From Pollutimonas thiosulfatoxidans (GTDB lineage: Bacteria; Pseudomonadota; Gammaproteobacteria; Burkholderiales; Burkholderiaceae_B): a DNA stretch of 64,000 nucleotides. Where the stretch lies: the NCBI RefSeq assembly GCF_004022565.1, contig NZ_CP022987.1, forward strand, positions 310,001 to 374,000, given 5' to 3'. Position 1 is the stretch's first letter. Each line of letters begins with the position of its first letter. The translations under genes were made by a program, and so were the position numbers. Of the stretch, positions 17,736-26,018 are shown piece after piece. The notes beneath the pieces are model-generated. The model was not told where the DNA came from. It did not search any database and saw nothing but the letters and a program-made list of their open reading frames with translations.

Positions 17736-20084
17736 CTAAAGATCCAGAACCAGTTTCTTGCCCTTGGCGCGAGAGCAACATGCCATCAGGCGGTTGTTTT
17801 CCCGTCGCTCGGCTGTTGTCAGCACGCTGTCGCGATGTTCGACCTCGCCATCCAGCACGCCCACTTCGCAGGCGCCGCAAAGCCCTTCTTCGCAATCGCT
17901 TTGTACGTCGATGTTCGAGCCGTGCAGGACTTCGAGCAAGGTGGCGTCGTTGGGTACAGTCAGCGTCAAGCCGGAATTCCTCAGTTCAACTTCAAAGGAT
18001 TGCTCTTTGGCCGGATCCAGGATGGTCACCGTATTCACGAAGTGCTCGATATGCAGGGCGCTGTCCGGCAGCGCGCGTCGCGACACGGCCTCTTCCAGCG
18101 CAGCCAGCATTCGGGTCGGGCCGCAGGCATAAACCTGGGTGCTGTCGTCGAAAGTCGCCAGCAGCCGATCGAAGTCGTTGCGACTGCCTTCGTCGCTGAT
18201 ATGCACATGCAGGCGCGAGCCATGGGCTTGTTCCAGCTCGTTGGCAAAGGGCAGGGTGCAGCGGGAGCGGCAACTGAAGTGGATTTCATAGTCCAGGTTC
18301 AATGCGCGCGCGCGCTGAGCCATCGCCATGATGGGCGTGATGCCGATGCCGCCCGCAACGAGCAAGATGCGGCCGGTTGGTGCCTCGTCCATACGGAAGT
18401 GATTTCGCGGACCGCGTACACGCAGCTCTGCGCCTACTGTGGCGTTCTGATGCAGCCATGATGATCCGCCGCGGCTTTCGGGGTCACGCAGGACCGCGAC
18501 CTCCCAGGCGTTACGGTCGTCGAGATCGCCGCAAAGCGAATATTGCCGCGACAGGCCGGTGTGGCCGCATTCGATGTCCACGTGCGCGCCGGGCGTCCAC
18601 TGCGGCAAGGGTCTGCCATCGGGCGCTACCAGTCGCAGCAGCACAATGTCGTCGGCGACCTGTCGCACCTCGGCCAGCTGCAGATCGCGCACCACATGTT
18701 TGGCCAAAGGTGCACCCAGTCGTATCTCTTGCGTCGCCTCCAACACCGAAGCGTCGTTCCGCTCCGGGTTTTGGGCTGGATCCCACTCCACCACCAGGTT
18801 GCGCGGTCCGCGGAATGCCAGGTTGTGCACATACTTATAGGTTTGCTCGGCCAGGCGCATGTGCGGCAGGCGGCGTGATAGCTCGCCGATGATGATCTGC
18901 ATCTCCATGCGGCCGATATTCTTGCCCAGGCATTGATGTGCGCCAAAGCCGAAGGTCAGGTGTTCAACCGTGTTGTCGCGGCGGATGTCGAAAAAGTCCG
19001 GGTCGCCGAACTGGCGCGGATCGTGGTTGGCAGAGGACACCACCAACAGCAAGCGCGCCCCGGCCGGGATGGCGACGCCTTCTATCTCGACGTCGCGGGT
19101 GGCGCGGCGGCGCCACGATCCTATCGAGCCATTGTGGCGCAGGCACTCTTCGACCGCCGGCGAAATAAGCAGGGGGTTCTTGCAGATGTCAGCCCAGCTT
19201 TCAGGGTGCTCCAGCAGCAGTCTGATGGCGTTGGCTGAAGCGAACGATGTGGACTCGTGCGCGGCGACGATAATCGCCATCATCATCGAATGCAGATAGG
19301 AATCCGTCACCACATCCGGAAACTCTTTTTGCTGGCGTATGGAGTAGCGCATCCAGCCAGGGCCGTCGGGCGTGCGTTTCATTTTCTCCAGCACTTCGCC
19401 CGAGAACTGCCAGAACTGTCCGACCGTGTGGGCCACGTTGGCGCTTTCTTCCGGGGTAGGGCGGCCAAATGCATTGATGGTGTGCGCGATCGAGAACTTG
19501 TGCATGGTCGCGCGGTCAGAGTCGTCTTCTATGCCCAGGAACTCCAGCGCCACCGAGAAAGGGACGTCCCACAGGAGTTTTTCCATCAGGTCGACGCGGC
19601 CATCGTCGATGAAGCCGTCGATGGCTTCGGTTACCAGCCGGCGCACCATGGGCTCGTGCTTGCGCAGATGCTCGGGCGTAAAGGGTTCCATCAACACGCG
19701 GCGACGGGCCATGTGGGCGGGCTCGTCCTCATTGACCAGCGTGCGGTTCATGGCATAACCGTATTGCTTCAGGATGGATGCAGCCTCTGGCGAGGGCTGC
19801 CCCACGGGCTCCAGCACATTGGAAGGGCTGAATGCAATGGGGTCGCGGAAAATGTCCTTGATGGCCTGGTAGCGCGTAACCACCCAGTAATCCAGCTTGG
19901 GGCTATAGAACACTGGCTTTTGCTCACGGGCCCAGCGGACGAACTCCGACGGGTTCTCCATGTAGGCGTCCTGGAAGGGGTCAAACTGTGCCGCTTTATG
20001 GTCCACAGGACAGCGCCCAGCATCGGGAGTGGCATGATGGGCGACGGGGCAGCCCGCCAGTGACTGTTGGGTACGTGTATTCAT
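17736..20084 (-). CDS. Self-sufficient cytochrome P450 (CYP116B-like: P450-FMN reductase-2Fe2S ferredoxin)
   Basis: A 782-residue single-chain monooxygenase. The P450 domain (about 30-440) has the I-helix AAHEST at 274-279, the ExxR pair E313/R316 and the haem-thiolate motif FGFGAHQCLG with Cys385. A phthalate-dioxygenase-reductase-type module follows (flavin-binding RQYSLCG, nucleotide-binding LLVAGGIGITPIMAM). The C-terminal plant-type ferredoxin has 2Fe-2S ligands C731, C736, C739 and C769 in CEEGLCGAC plus the late Cys. This order defines the P450-RhF/CYP116B class, which needs no separate redox partners. It is divergent from an iclR gene, with a candidate operator between them. Substrate unknown. 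Confidence 0.94.
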   Translation of the reverse strand: MNTRTQQSLAGCPVAHHATPDAGRCPVDHKAAQFDPFQDAYMENPSEFVRWAREQKPVFYSPKLDYWVVTRYQAIKDIFRDPIAFSPSNVLEPVGQPSPEAASILKQYGYAMNRTLVNEDEPAHMARRRVLMEPFTPEHLRKHEPMVRRLVTEAIDGFIDDGRVDLMEKLLWDVPFSVALEFLGIEDDSDRATMHKFSIAHTINAFGRPTPEESANVAHTVGQFWQFSGEVLEKMKRTPDGPGWMRYSIRQQKEFPDVVTDSYLHSMMMAIIVAAHESTSFASANAIRLLLEHPESWADICKNPLLISPAVEECLRHNGSIGSWRRRATRDVEIEGVAIPAGARLLLVVSSANHDPRQFGDPDFFDIRRDNTVEHLTFGFGAHQCLGKNIGRMEMQIIIGELSRRLPHMRLAEQTYKYVHNLAFRGPRNLVVEWDPAQNPERNDASVLEATQEIRLGAPLAKHVVRDLQLAEVRQVADDIVLLRLVAPDGRPLPQWTPGAHVDIECGHTGLSRQYSLCGDLDDRNAWEVAVLRDPESRGGSSWLHQNATVGAELRVRGPRNHFRMDEAPTGRILLVAGGIGITPIMAMAQRARALNLDYEIHFSCRSRCTLPFANELEQAHGSRLHVHISDEGSRNDFDRLLATFDDSTQVYACGPTRMLAALEEAVSRRALPDSALHIEHFVNTVTILDPAKEQSFEVELRNSGLTLTVPNDATLLEVLHGSNIDVQSDCEEGLCGACEVGVLDGEVEHRDSVLTTAERRENNRLMACCSRAKGKKLVLDL

Positions 20085-20135
20085 GGTGTCGTCCTCCGCG
20101 GGCTAAGTGCCCCGTTTACAGCTCTCTGCGATCAG

Positions 20136-20164
20136 TTGCGTAATGCTAACACGCATTGCGTAAT
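20136..20164 (-). promoter_or_regulatory. Candidate IclR operator in the P450/iclR divergent promoter
   Basis: Read on the minus strand this 29-base site begins TTACGCAATGCGT after one base and ends with TTACGC. The same pattern recurs at 21075-21103 before the second Bug receptor. It is 52 bases upstream of the P450 start and about 60 upstream of iclR. The repetition in two promoters flanking an iclR gene suggests an IclR binding site. Confidence 0.55.
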
Positions 20165-20223
20165 TTTCTGAGGGTTTATGGCGCAGATATACTTACTTCA
20201 CTTTTTACAGTGGCTGGCTATCC

Positions 20224-21033
20224 ATGACGACGACAAACAACGATATCGAAAGCAATGTGCCTGGGCGTCGGCAGCGCGTTCAGGCGGTCACCACCGGCAT
20301 CGCGGTGCTCAAAGGTTTGACGAAACTGGGCGGGCGGGCCAGCTTGACCGTTCTGGCCAAACAAGTTTCCGAGAACCCCGCCAAAGTGCATCGATACCTG
20401 AACAGCATGATGGACGAGGGTCTGGTTGCCCAGGACCCCGTGTCGTTGCAGTATTACCTGGGCGCCGGAGCCATCCAGATCGGGCTTGCCGCCATGCGCC
20501 TGGCCGATCCGCTACGCGTCGCCGAGCCGGCGCTCATACGCTTGCGCGAATCGCTCGAGATGACTTGCTTTATTGCCGTCATGGGAAACAAGGGGCCGAC
20601 TATCGTGCGGTTTGAAGAGCCCGGCCTGCCGGTGACTCTTAACGTAAGGGTGGGGTCGGTCCTCTCTCTGCTCAGGTCGGCCACGGGGCGGGTCTTTTTG
20701 GGCTTCACCGACGATACCGTGGTCGAGAAGCTGGCGCGCGAAGAGCTGGCTCAGACAACAAGCGCGCAGGCGGGCGGGCTGGATGGGCCCGATCCGGTGG
20801 CCGCACTAAAAGAAGAGGTCCGCAAGGCTGGGATGGCCATCGTGCGCGACACCAATCTCCAGGGTATCAGTGCTATTGGGGTGCCGATTTTCGATTTTTC
20901 CAACCATGTCGTTGCCGTCTTGACGGTCTTGGGGGCGACCGGCGGGTTCGATGCATCACCCGACAGTGCTGTGGCGCAGGCTTTGCTTAAGGAAGGCGCG
21001 GCCATCAGTGCCGCGCTTGGTCACGAGGCTTGA
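20224..21033 (+). CDS. IclR family transcriptional regulator
   Basis: A 269-residue IclR-type regulator. The N-terminal winged helix (VTTGIAVLKGLTKLGGRASLTVLAKQVSENPAKVHRYLNSMMDEGLV, about residues 20-70) is followed by the IclR effector domain (IRLRESLEMTCFIAVMGNKGPTIVRFEEP ... RSATGRVFLGF ... ISAIGVPIFDFSNHVVAVLTVLG). It lies between the divergent P450 gene and a Bug receptor read in the same direction. The shared motif in the two promoters makes it the likely controller of P450 expression and substrate uptake. The ligand is unknown. Confidence 0.93.
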   Translation: MTTTNNDIESNVPGRRQRVQAVTTGIAVLKGLTKLGGRASLTVLAKQVSENPAKVHRYLNSMMDEGLVAQDPVSLQYYLGAGAIQIGLAAMRLADPLRVAEPALIRLRESLEMTCFIAVMGNKGPTIVRFEEPGLPVTLNVRVGSVLSLLRSATGRVFLGFTDDTVVEKLAREELAQTTSAQAGGLDGPDPVAALKEEVRKAGMAIVRDTNLQGISAIGVPIFDFSNHVVAVLTVLGATGGFDASPDSAVAQALLKEGAAISAALGHEA

Positions 21034-21074
21034 GTGAGATTCCCAGTGCCTAGGGTTTACTTGGATTCCTCATC

Positions 21075-21103
21075 GTTACGCAAAGCGTATATAGTTTACG
21101 CGT
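21075..21103 (+). promoter_or_regulatory. Second copy of the candidate IclR operator, before the Bug receptor
   Basis: Contains TTACGCAAAGCGT and, seven bases later, TTACGC. This matches the site at 20136-20164 at all positions of the three conserved blocks. It ends 34 bases before the receptor ATG, a suitable place for transcription control. Confidence 0.55.
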
Positions 21104-21137
21104 CGAAACCGAAGTCCGAGAAATCCGGAGAGGAAAT

Positions 21138-22115
21138 ATGTTCGTTTTGAGAAAAATAATGGCGGTAGCCCTGGTGTCCCTGCCCATCGCCATGGGTGCG
21201 TCGGCCTCCGCAGCCGAGTATCCCGATAAGCCCATACGCTGGCTCGTTCCCTATCCTGCAGGTGGTGGCTCGGACTTTCTTGCCCGCAGCATCGGCGACG
21301 CACTGGGCAAGCGCGTTAACCAACCCGTGGTCATAGAGAACAAGCCAGGCGGCAATACTTCCATTGCCGCCAACGACGTTGCCCGTTCCGCCCCGGATGG
21401 CTACACCGTCATGTCGGCCGACAACGGAACACTGGTGTTCAATCCCGCCTTGTACAAAAAGCTCAGCTACGATCCAAACAAGGAACTGGCGCCGGTTGTA
21501 CTGCTCGGCACTTTCCCCATGATCCTTGTGACCAGTCCGGATTCCGGCCTGAACAGCGTAAAGGATGTTATCGAACGGGCCCGGGCCGATAAAGGCGGAC
21601 TTAACTACGCATCAGCCGGGGCGGGCAGCCCTCACCATCTGGCCATGGAACTGTTCAAGGCTGAACTGAAGCTTGATATGGTGCACATTCCTTATCGCGG
21701 TGCAGCGCCGTCCCTGACTGATGTCGCTGGCGGTCAAGTGCCCGTCATGATGGTCGACCTGGCCGCAGGAGCAGGCTTCATCAACGGCGGCAAGGTCAAG
21801 CCCTTGGCTGTGGCCAACCCCGAGCGGCTGGCGCAACTGCCCGACGTACCGACTTTTGCCGAGCTTGGCTACCCCAGCGTTGTGGCAGCCGCCCAAGTTG
21901 GTCTGGTGACAACGGCAGGTACGCCCAAGGACGTTATTGACGAGCTGAACAAAGAGGTGGTCGCGACCTTGAAAGAGCCCGCCATCAACAAACGCTTGGT
22001 CGATTTCGGCATTCAACCCGTAGGCAACACGCCAGAAGAGTACGCGACGCTGCTTGCAGCAGAGACGGAGCGCTGGCACAAGCTGATCAAGGAACTGGGC
22101 ATCACGCTGGACTAA
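21138..22115 (+). CDS. Bug-family tripartite tricarboxylate transporter substrate-binding protein
   Basis: A 325-residue periplasmic receptor of the TctC/Bug family. A signal peptide (VALVSLPIAMGASASAAE) precedes the diagnostic YPDKPIRWLVPYPAGGGSDFLARSIGDALG, then VIENKPGGNTSIAANDVARSAPDGYTVM and HIPYRGAAPSLTDVAGGQVPVM. It is an orphan, with no TctA/TctB nearby. It follows iclR on the same strand and its promoter shares a motif with the P450 promoter, so it may deliver the P450 pathway's substrate. A REPIN lies 29 bases after its stop. Confidence 0.93.
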   Translation: MFVLRKIMAVALVSLPIAMGASASAAEYPDKPIRWLVPYPAGGGSDFLARSIGDALGKRVNQPVVIENKPGGNTSIAANDVARSAPDGYTVMSADNGTLVFNPALYKKLSYDPNKELAPVVLLGTFPMILVTSPDSGLNSVKDVIERARADKGGLNYASAGAGSPHHLAMELFKAELKLDMVHIPYRGAAPSLTDVAGGQVPVMMVDLAAGAGFINGGKVKPLAVANPERLAQLPDVPTFAELGYPSVVAAAQVGLVTTAGTPKDVIDELNKEVVATLKEPAINKRLVDFGIQPVGNTPEEYATLLAAETERWHKLIKELGITLD

Positions 22116-22144
22116 TCAGTCCTCGGTACGCCGCTAGTAAAGGG

Positions 22145-22230
22145 TGGGGTCAGGTCTGCAATCATGCACGCGGAGGGCAACTGGTATTGCCATTTTCGCG
22201 GTAGCATGCAAATTGCAAGACCTGACCCCA
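22145..22230. repeat. REPIN-like inverted REP doublet
   Basis: The left arm TGGGGTCAGGTCTGCAAT (one T deleted relative to the other copies) and the right arm ATTGCAAGACCTGACCCCA are inverted. They enclose nested complementary pairs (CATGC/GCATG, CGCG/CGCG, GGCAA-ctggta-TTGCC), so the whole 86 bases can fold into one long hairpin. The arms match the repeats around the RAYT transposase at 61179-62150, which is the likely mobilising enzyme. It lies between a Bug receptor and the betT-like gene, 33 bases before the latter's start. Confidence 0.8.
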
Positions 22231-22263
22231 TTGCTTTTGGGTAAGGGGTATAAAGCGGAGCGC

Positions 22264-24264
22264 ATGATGAAAGCATCGACCAAGACCAGCATCAATCCCC
22301 CTGTATTCTTTACTTCCGGCGGCCTCATCCTGGCCCTGGTGTTGTTCGCCGTCGTGGCACCGTCGGCGGCAAAAGCTACGTTTGATGCAACGCAGGCATG
22401 GATTCTGACCAACTTAAGCTGGTTCTATGTGCTGACGGTGGCCATTATTCTGTTGGCTGTCGTGTACCTTGCCTTCAGTCGTTATGGTGACATCAAGCTG
22501 GGACCAGATCATAGCCAGCCCGATTACCGCAACGTCACCTGGTTCGCCATGCTGTTCTCCGCCGGCATGGGGATAGGCCTGATGTTCTTCGGGGTGGCCG
22601 AGCCGGTAATGCATTATGTTGATCCGCCCGTCGGCGAATCGGGTACGGTAGTGGCCGCACGCGAGGCAATGAAGATAACCTTTTTTCATTGGGGTCTGCA
22701 TGCCTGGGCAATTTATGCCATCGTAGGATTGATTCTCGCGTTTTTCAGCTTTCGCCATGGCTTGCCGTTGACGTTGCGCTCGGCGTTGTATCCGCTGATA
22801 GGCAACCGGATACACGGTCCCATCGGTGACGCGGTCGATATCTTCGCCATTATCGGTACAGTGCTGGGCATTGCCACATCGCTTGGAATTGGCGTTGCTC
22901 AAATCAATAGCGGCCTTAACCATTTGTTTGGCGTGCCAGTGGGGGTGTCGACACAAATCGTGCTTATCGTCATCACCTCGGGCCTGGCGACGATATCAGT
23001 GGCAAGCGGGCTGGATCGCGGCATCCGGATACTGTCCGAAACCAATCTGGCACTGGCAGTTATCTTGCTGCTCTTTGTCCTGGTGCTGGGGCCTACCGTC
23101 TTTCTGCTACAGACCTTTGTTCAAAATACCGGGTCTTATCTGTCGGAGCTCGTCAACAAAACCTTCAATCTCTATGCCTATCAGCCTACAGACTGGATAG
23201 GGGGCTGGACACTGTTTTATTGGGGCTGGTGGATTGCATGGTCACCGTTTGTGGGTTTGTTCATTGCGCGCATTTCACGGGGCCGGACGATAAGGGAGTT
23301 CGTTCGCGGCGTGCTGCTGGTGCCCGCCGGCTTTACCTTTCTTTGGATGACGGTTTTCGGCGATACCGCGCTTCACATGATTGCAGTGCAGGGAGTGACG
23401 CAGCTTGCGGAAGTCGTGAGCCAGGACAGCTCACTGGCGTTGTTCGCCTTCCTGGAGCATCTTCCGCTTGCCAGTATCACCTCCATCGTCGCCATCATTA
23501 TGGTCGTTGTGTTCTTTGTCACATCGGCCGACTCAGGCGCTTTGGTGGTGGACCTTTTAGCCTCGCGCGGCGCAACGCATTCGCCGGTTTGGCAGCGAAT
23601 TTTCTGGGCCTCCTTGATGGGCGTGGTCGCGATTGCGCTGCTGCTTGCTGATGGGCTCGAGGCATTACAGACGGCCACGATTGCAAGCGCTCTGCCATTT
23701 TCCATCATCTTGCTTCTGGCCTTATGGGGCCTGTTCAAGGCCTTGAATCTGGATGCGACCAAGCGCCGCATTCGCTATCAAACGATCACGCGCTTCCAGC
23801 CAATGAGCAGCGGTCAGCCCTGGCAGCATCGATTGCGCAACATTGTGCTGATGCCGCACCGAGCCGACGTGCTGGCCTTCATGCATAAGGTGGTGCTACC
23901 GGCGATGCATGCCGTGGCTAACGAGCTGCAAAAGCAGGGCTACGAGGTAATCGTGCACGAGAAAGGTGAAAAAGACCACCTAGAGCTTGCGGTGGAACAC
24001 CACGGCGAGTACATGGATTTTTCGTACGCTGTCTGGCCCCTGGAGCAGTTCCGGCCGGCCCTGACCTCCGACCAGAAAGACACGGAAGACGAACGCCGCT
24101 ATTTCCGCGCCGAGGTCTTCCTTCGCGAGGGAGGGCAGGACTACGACATAATGGGATGGAGCCGCGATGATGTCATCGGCGACATCCTGGACCAATACGA
24201 GCGCCACCGCCAGTACTTGCATATGGTGCACACGAACGAACCTGCCCAGCCCGATCCGGCCTGA
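22264..24264 (+). CDS. betT: BCCT family transporter, BetT-like (choline/betaine uptake)
   Basis: A 666-residue secondary transporter for quaternary ammonium compounds. About 12 membrane segments are followed by a hydrophilic C-terminal domain of about 150 residues, as in BetT (677 residues in E. coli), where it senses osmolarity. Family signatures are GMGIGLMFFGVAEPVMHY and the TM8 region WTLFYWGWWIAWSPFVGLFIARISRGRTIREFV. The frame is open to 22144 through the REPIN, but the AAGCGGAG ribosome site sets the start at 22264. Choline is the likely substrate by similarity to BetT. No betA/betB genes are nearby. Confidence 0.88.
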   Translation: MMKASTKTSINPPVFFTSGGLILALVLFAVVAPSAAKATFDATQAWILTNLSWFYVLTVAIILLAVVYLAFSRYGDIKLGPDHSQPDYRNVTWFAMLFSAGMGIGLMFFGVAEPVMHYVDPPVGESGTVVAAREAMKITFFHWGLHAWAIYAIVGLILAFFSFRHGLPLTLRSALYPLIGNRIHGPIGDAVDIFAIIGTVLGIATSLGIGVAQINSGLNHLFGVPVGVSTQIVLIVITSGLATISVASGLDRGIRILSETNLALAVILLLFVLVLGPTVFLLQTFVQNTGSYLSELVNKTFNLYAYQPTDWIGGWTLFYWGWWIAWSPFVGLFIARISRGRTIREFVRGVLLVPAGFTFLWMTVFGDTALHMIAVQGVTQLAEVVSQDSSLALFAFLEHLPLASITSIVAIIMVVVFFVTSADSGALVVDLLASRGATHSPVWQRIFWASLMGVVAIALLLADGLEALQTATIASALPFSIILLLALWGLFKALNLDATKRRIRYQTITRFQPMSSGQPWQHRLRNIVLMPHRADVLAFMHKVVLPAMHAVANELQKQGYEVIVHEKGEKDHLELAVEHHGEYMDFSYAVWPLEQFRPALTSDQKDTEDERRYFRAEVFLREGGQDYDIMGWSRDDVIGDILDQYERHRQYLHMVHTNEPAQPDPA

Positions 24265-24279
24265 GCAGATGCGGGCCGT

Positions 24280-24501
24280 TTAGCTGCGAGCAGGGTCGTC
24301 GCCACGCGGTTGGACGTCCTCATCCGCCGGTCGATGCCGGTCTTTCTCGACCTCCGGGCTCTCTGCTGTTCCCTCGGCCTGAGTCGCCGCGTGGTCGCCG
24401 CGACCAGGCAACTGCCCTGATCGCGCATCTTCATCGGCGGCGGCCGTGCCGCGGTCAAAGGCCGTCGATTTCGCATTCGAGGCAGGCGGCGGCGTATCCA
24501 T
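24280..24501 (-). CDS. Small hydrophilic hypothetical protein
   Basis: Possible 73-residue protein, MDTPPPASNAKSTAFDRG then an Asp/Glu/Arg-rich tail ending QPRGDDPARS. It is strongly charged, with no hydrophobic segment or recognised domain. There is no convincing ribosome-binding site before the ATG at 24501; a GTG ten codons upstream is an alternative. It is convergent with the betT-like gene and sits exactly where the 5' part of the neighbouring truncated FAD/Rieske gene should be. It may be real or spurious. Confidence 0.3.
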   Translation of the reverse strand: MDTPPPASNAKSTAFDRGTAAADEDARSGQLPGRGDHAATQAEGTAESPEVEKDRHRPADEDVQPRGDDPARS

Positions 24502-24531
24502 GGTGGGACGAGGCTCATCGTCGGATGACAC

Positions 24532-25503
24532 ATGTTGCGCGGACTGGCAGCCGAGGTCGCACGGCACGCCGGCGTCCATGAGGGCTGTCGGGTAGTCAAG
24601 ATAAGCAAAGAGGGCGGGCGGCAGATTGTTTGTACTGAAGCCGGACCGGTCCTGCGGGTCCGCGATGTCGTGGTTGCTACGCAGATGCCTATCGTGTCCG
24701 ACGGGTTGTTCTACACGCGCGCCTATCCAATCAGTCATCCGATGCTGGCTGGCCGCATTGATCCAGCGCGTGCACCTGACGGGATGTATATCAGCACTTC
24801 CTCACCGAGCCATTCCTTTCGAGTTCATGGTTCTGGCTCGGAACTCTATATGGTAGCCGTGGGAGGCACCTATAAGACGGGCGAGACCGAGGACGAACAA
24901 CGCCTGCTTCTGGAGCTGGAGCAGTTTGTTGGCCGGGAGTTCGGTGTCGACCAGCCCGAATATCGCTGGATCAATGAGGATTTTCAGCCGATGGATGGAC
25001 TTCCGTTTGTGGGCCGCGCCAGCGGTTCGGATCAACATGTCTATGTGGCGACAGGCTTCAACGCCTGGGGAATCACCAACGGCACGTCGGCTGCCCTGCT
25101 TATTGCGGATCAGATACTGGGCAGGGAAAATCCTGCCGCCAAGCTGTTTGATGCGACACGCATCAAACCTGTCGTGGGTGGGAAGGACTTCCTTAAGGAA
25201 AATTTACACGCCGCTCAGCATTTTGTGGGCGACAGGCTTCGGACGCCGCGCAGCGAGCTTCCTGTTCCCGAGCAAGGCGCGGGCATGGTCGTCAAGGTTC
25301 ATGGCGAACCGCTGGCCTGCTATCACGATGAGACAGGAACCGTGCACCGAGTCAGTGCCGTGTGTACGCACATGGGTTGCCTGGTGGCCTGGAATGCGAC
25401 CGACCGTAGCTGGGACTGTCCTTGCCACGGTTCGCGGTTTTCCTGTGACGGCCAGGTATTGTGCGGGCCTGCCACGACGCCCTTGGCGAAAGCACCGACC
25501 TAG
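24532..25503 (+). pseudogene. FAD-dependent oxidoreductase with C-terminal Rieske domain, 5'-truncated
   Basis: 323 codons encode the C-terminal two thirds of a DadA-type FAD oxidoreductase with a Rieske domain. Visible are the substrate-domain segment YRWINEDFQPMDGLPFVGRA, the FAD-binding end YVATGFNAWGITNGTSAALLIAD, and a complete Rieske cluster site with C278/H280 (CTHMGC) and C296/H299 (CPCHGS). The N-terminal Rossmann GxGxxG half, about 190 residues, is missing, and homology begins abruptly at GLAAEVARHAGVHEGCRVVKI. Without the dinucleotide fold it cannot bind FAD normally, so it is probably a decayed gene. No insertion element marks the break. Confidence 0.75.
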
Positions 25504-25548
25504 TGCATTCCCTAAGTGTTGCGCGTGACGTTATCGTGCACAATGCAT

Positions 25549-25672
25549 CCCATGCAGGTGAGGAGACAAAGCCCTGCATGGGCAAAGCCGATAAATCGGT
25601 ACTATAAAAAAGTTGCAGGTCCCATAAAAAATATAAAAAGCACAAAGGCCGACGTCAGACGTCGGCCTTTGT
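25549..25672 (+). ncRNA. Candidate structured small RNA
   Basis: A gene-free stretch with three successive hairpins on the plus strand: CCCATGCAGG / CCTGCATGGG with a 14-base purine-rich loop containing GGAG (25549-25582), CCGA-taaa-TCGG (25588-25599), then an A-rich linker and a perfect 14-base-pair hairpin (25642-25672). The layout resembles a small RNA with its terminator. No promoter is convincing and no known RNA family is recognised. It could also be a remnant leader. Confidence 0.35.
25642..25672. terminator. Strong hairpin terminator after the SMR gene
   Basis: Perfect arms acaaaggccgacgt / acgtcggcctttgt around CAG. The minus-strand side runs into TTTTT and TTTTTT tracts, so it is mainly the terminator of the minus-strand SMR operon. 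It may also end plus-strand transcripts. Confidence 0.85.
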
Positions 25673-25688
25673 CATTTTCAGTGGCCCC

Positions 25689-26018
25689 TCAGTGACGGGC
25701 CGACTCGGAAAACACATTCAATACCAGCACGCCCGTGACGATCAGGCCGATGCCTATCAGCGCCGCCGTATCAAGAGCCTGCTTGAAGATCACATAACCG
25801 ATCAGGGAAATCGCAACAATACCGGCGCCGGACCACACCGCGTAGGCGATGCCTACCGGTATGACGCGCAGCGCCACCGCCAGACAATAGAACGACAAGC
25901 CGTATCCGATAACGGTGATGATGGACGGATACAGCCGCGAAAAACCGTCAGACGCTTTCAGCGTGGTTGTGGCCACGATTTCGGCCGCAATGGCGACGGC
26001 AAGATAGATCCAGCTCAT
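25689..26018 (-). CDS. emrE: Small multidrug resistance (SMR) transporter, EmrE/QacE-like
   Basis: A 109-residue, four-helix inner-membrane proton/drug antiporter that should work as a dimer. The membrane-embedded proton-binding glutamate is Glu13 in AVAIAAEIVATTTLKASDGF. The signature IPVGIAYAVWSGAGIVAISLIG is nearly the same as in EmrE, as is the length. It overlaps the upstream Smr-domain gene by four bases (ATGA), so the two are translationally coupled. EmrE-like members export quaternary cations. The guanidinium-specific Gdx subgroup is less likely because the GIAYAVWSG and LKASDGF segments follow EmrE. Confidence 0.9.
   Translation of the reverse strand: MSWIYLAVAIAAEIVATTTLKASDGFSRLYPSIITVIGYGLSFYCLAVALRVIPVGIAYAVWSGAGIVAISLIGYVIFKQALDTAALIGIGLIVTGVLVLNVFSESARH

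Noticed and set aside
22144..22263. Upstream extension of the betT-like frame
   Set aside because: The added residues are translated from the REPIN. A proper ribosome site is present just before the ATG at 22264.
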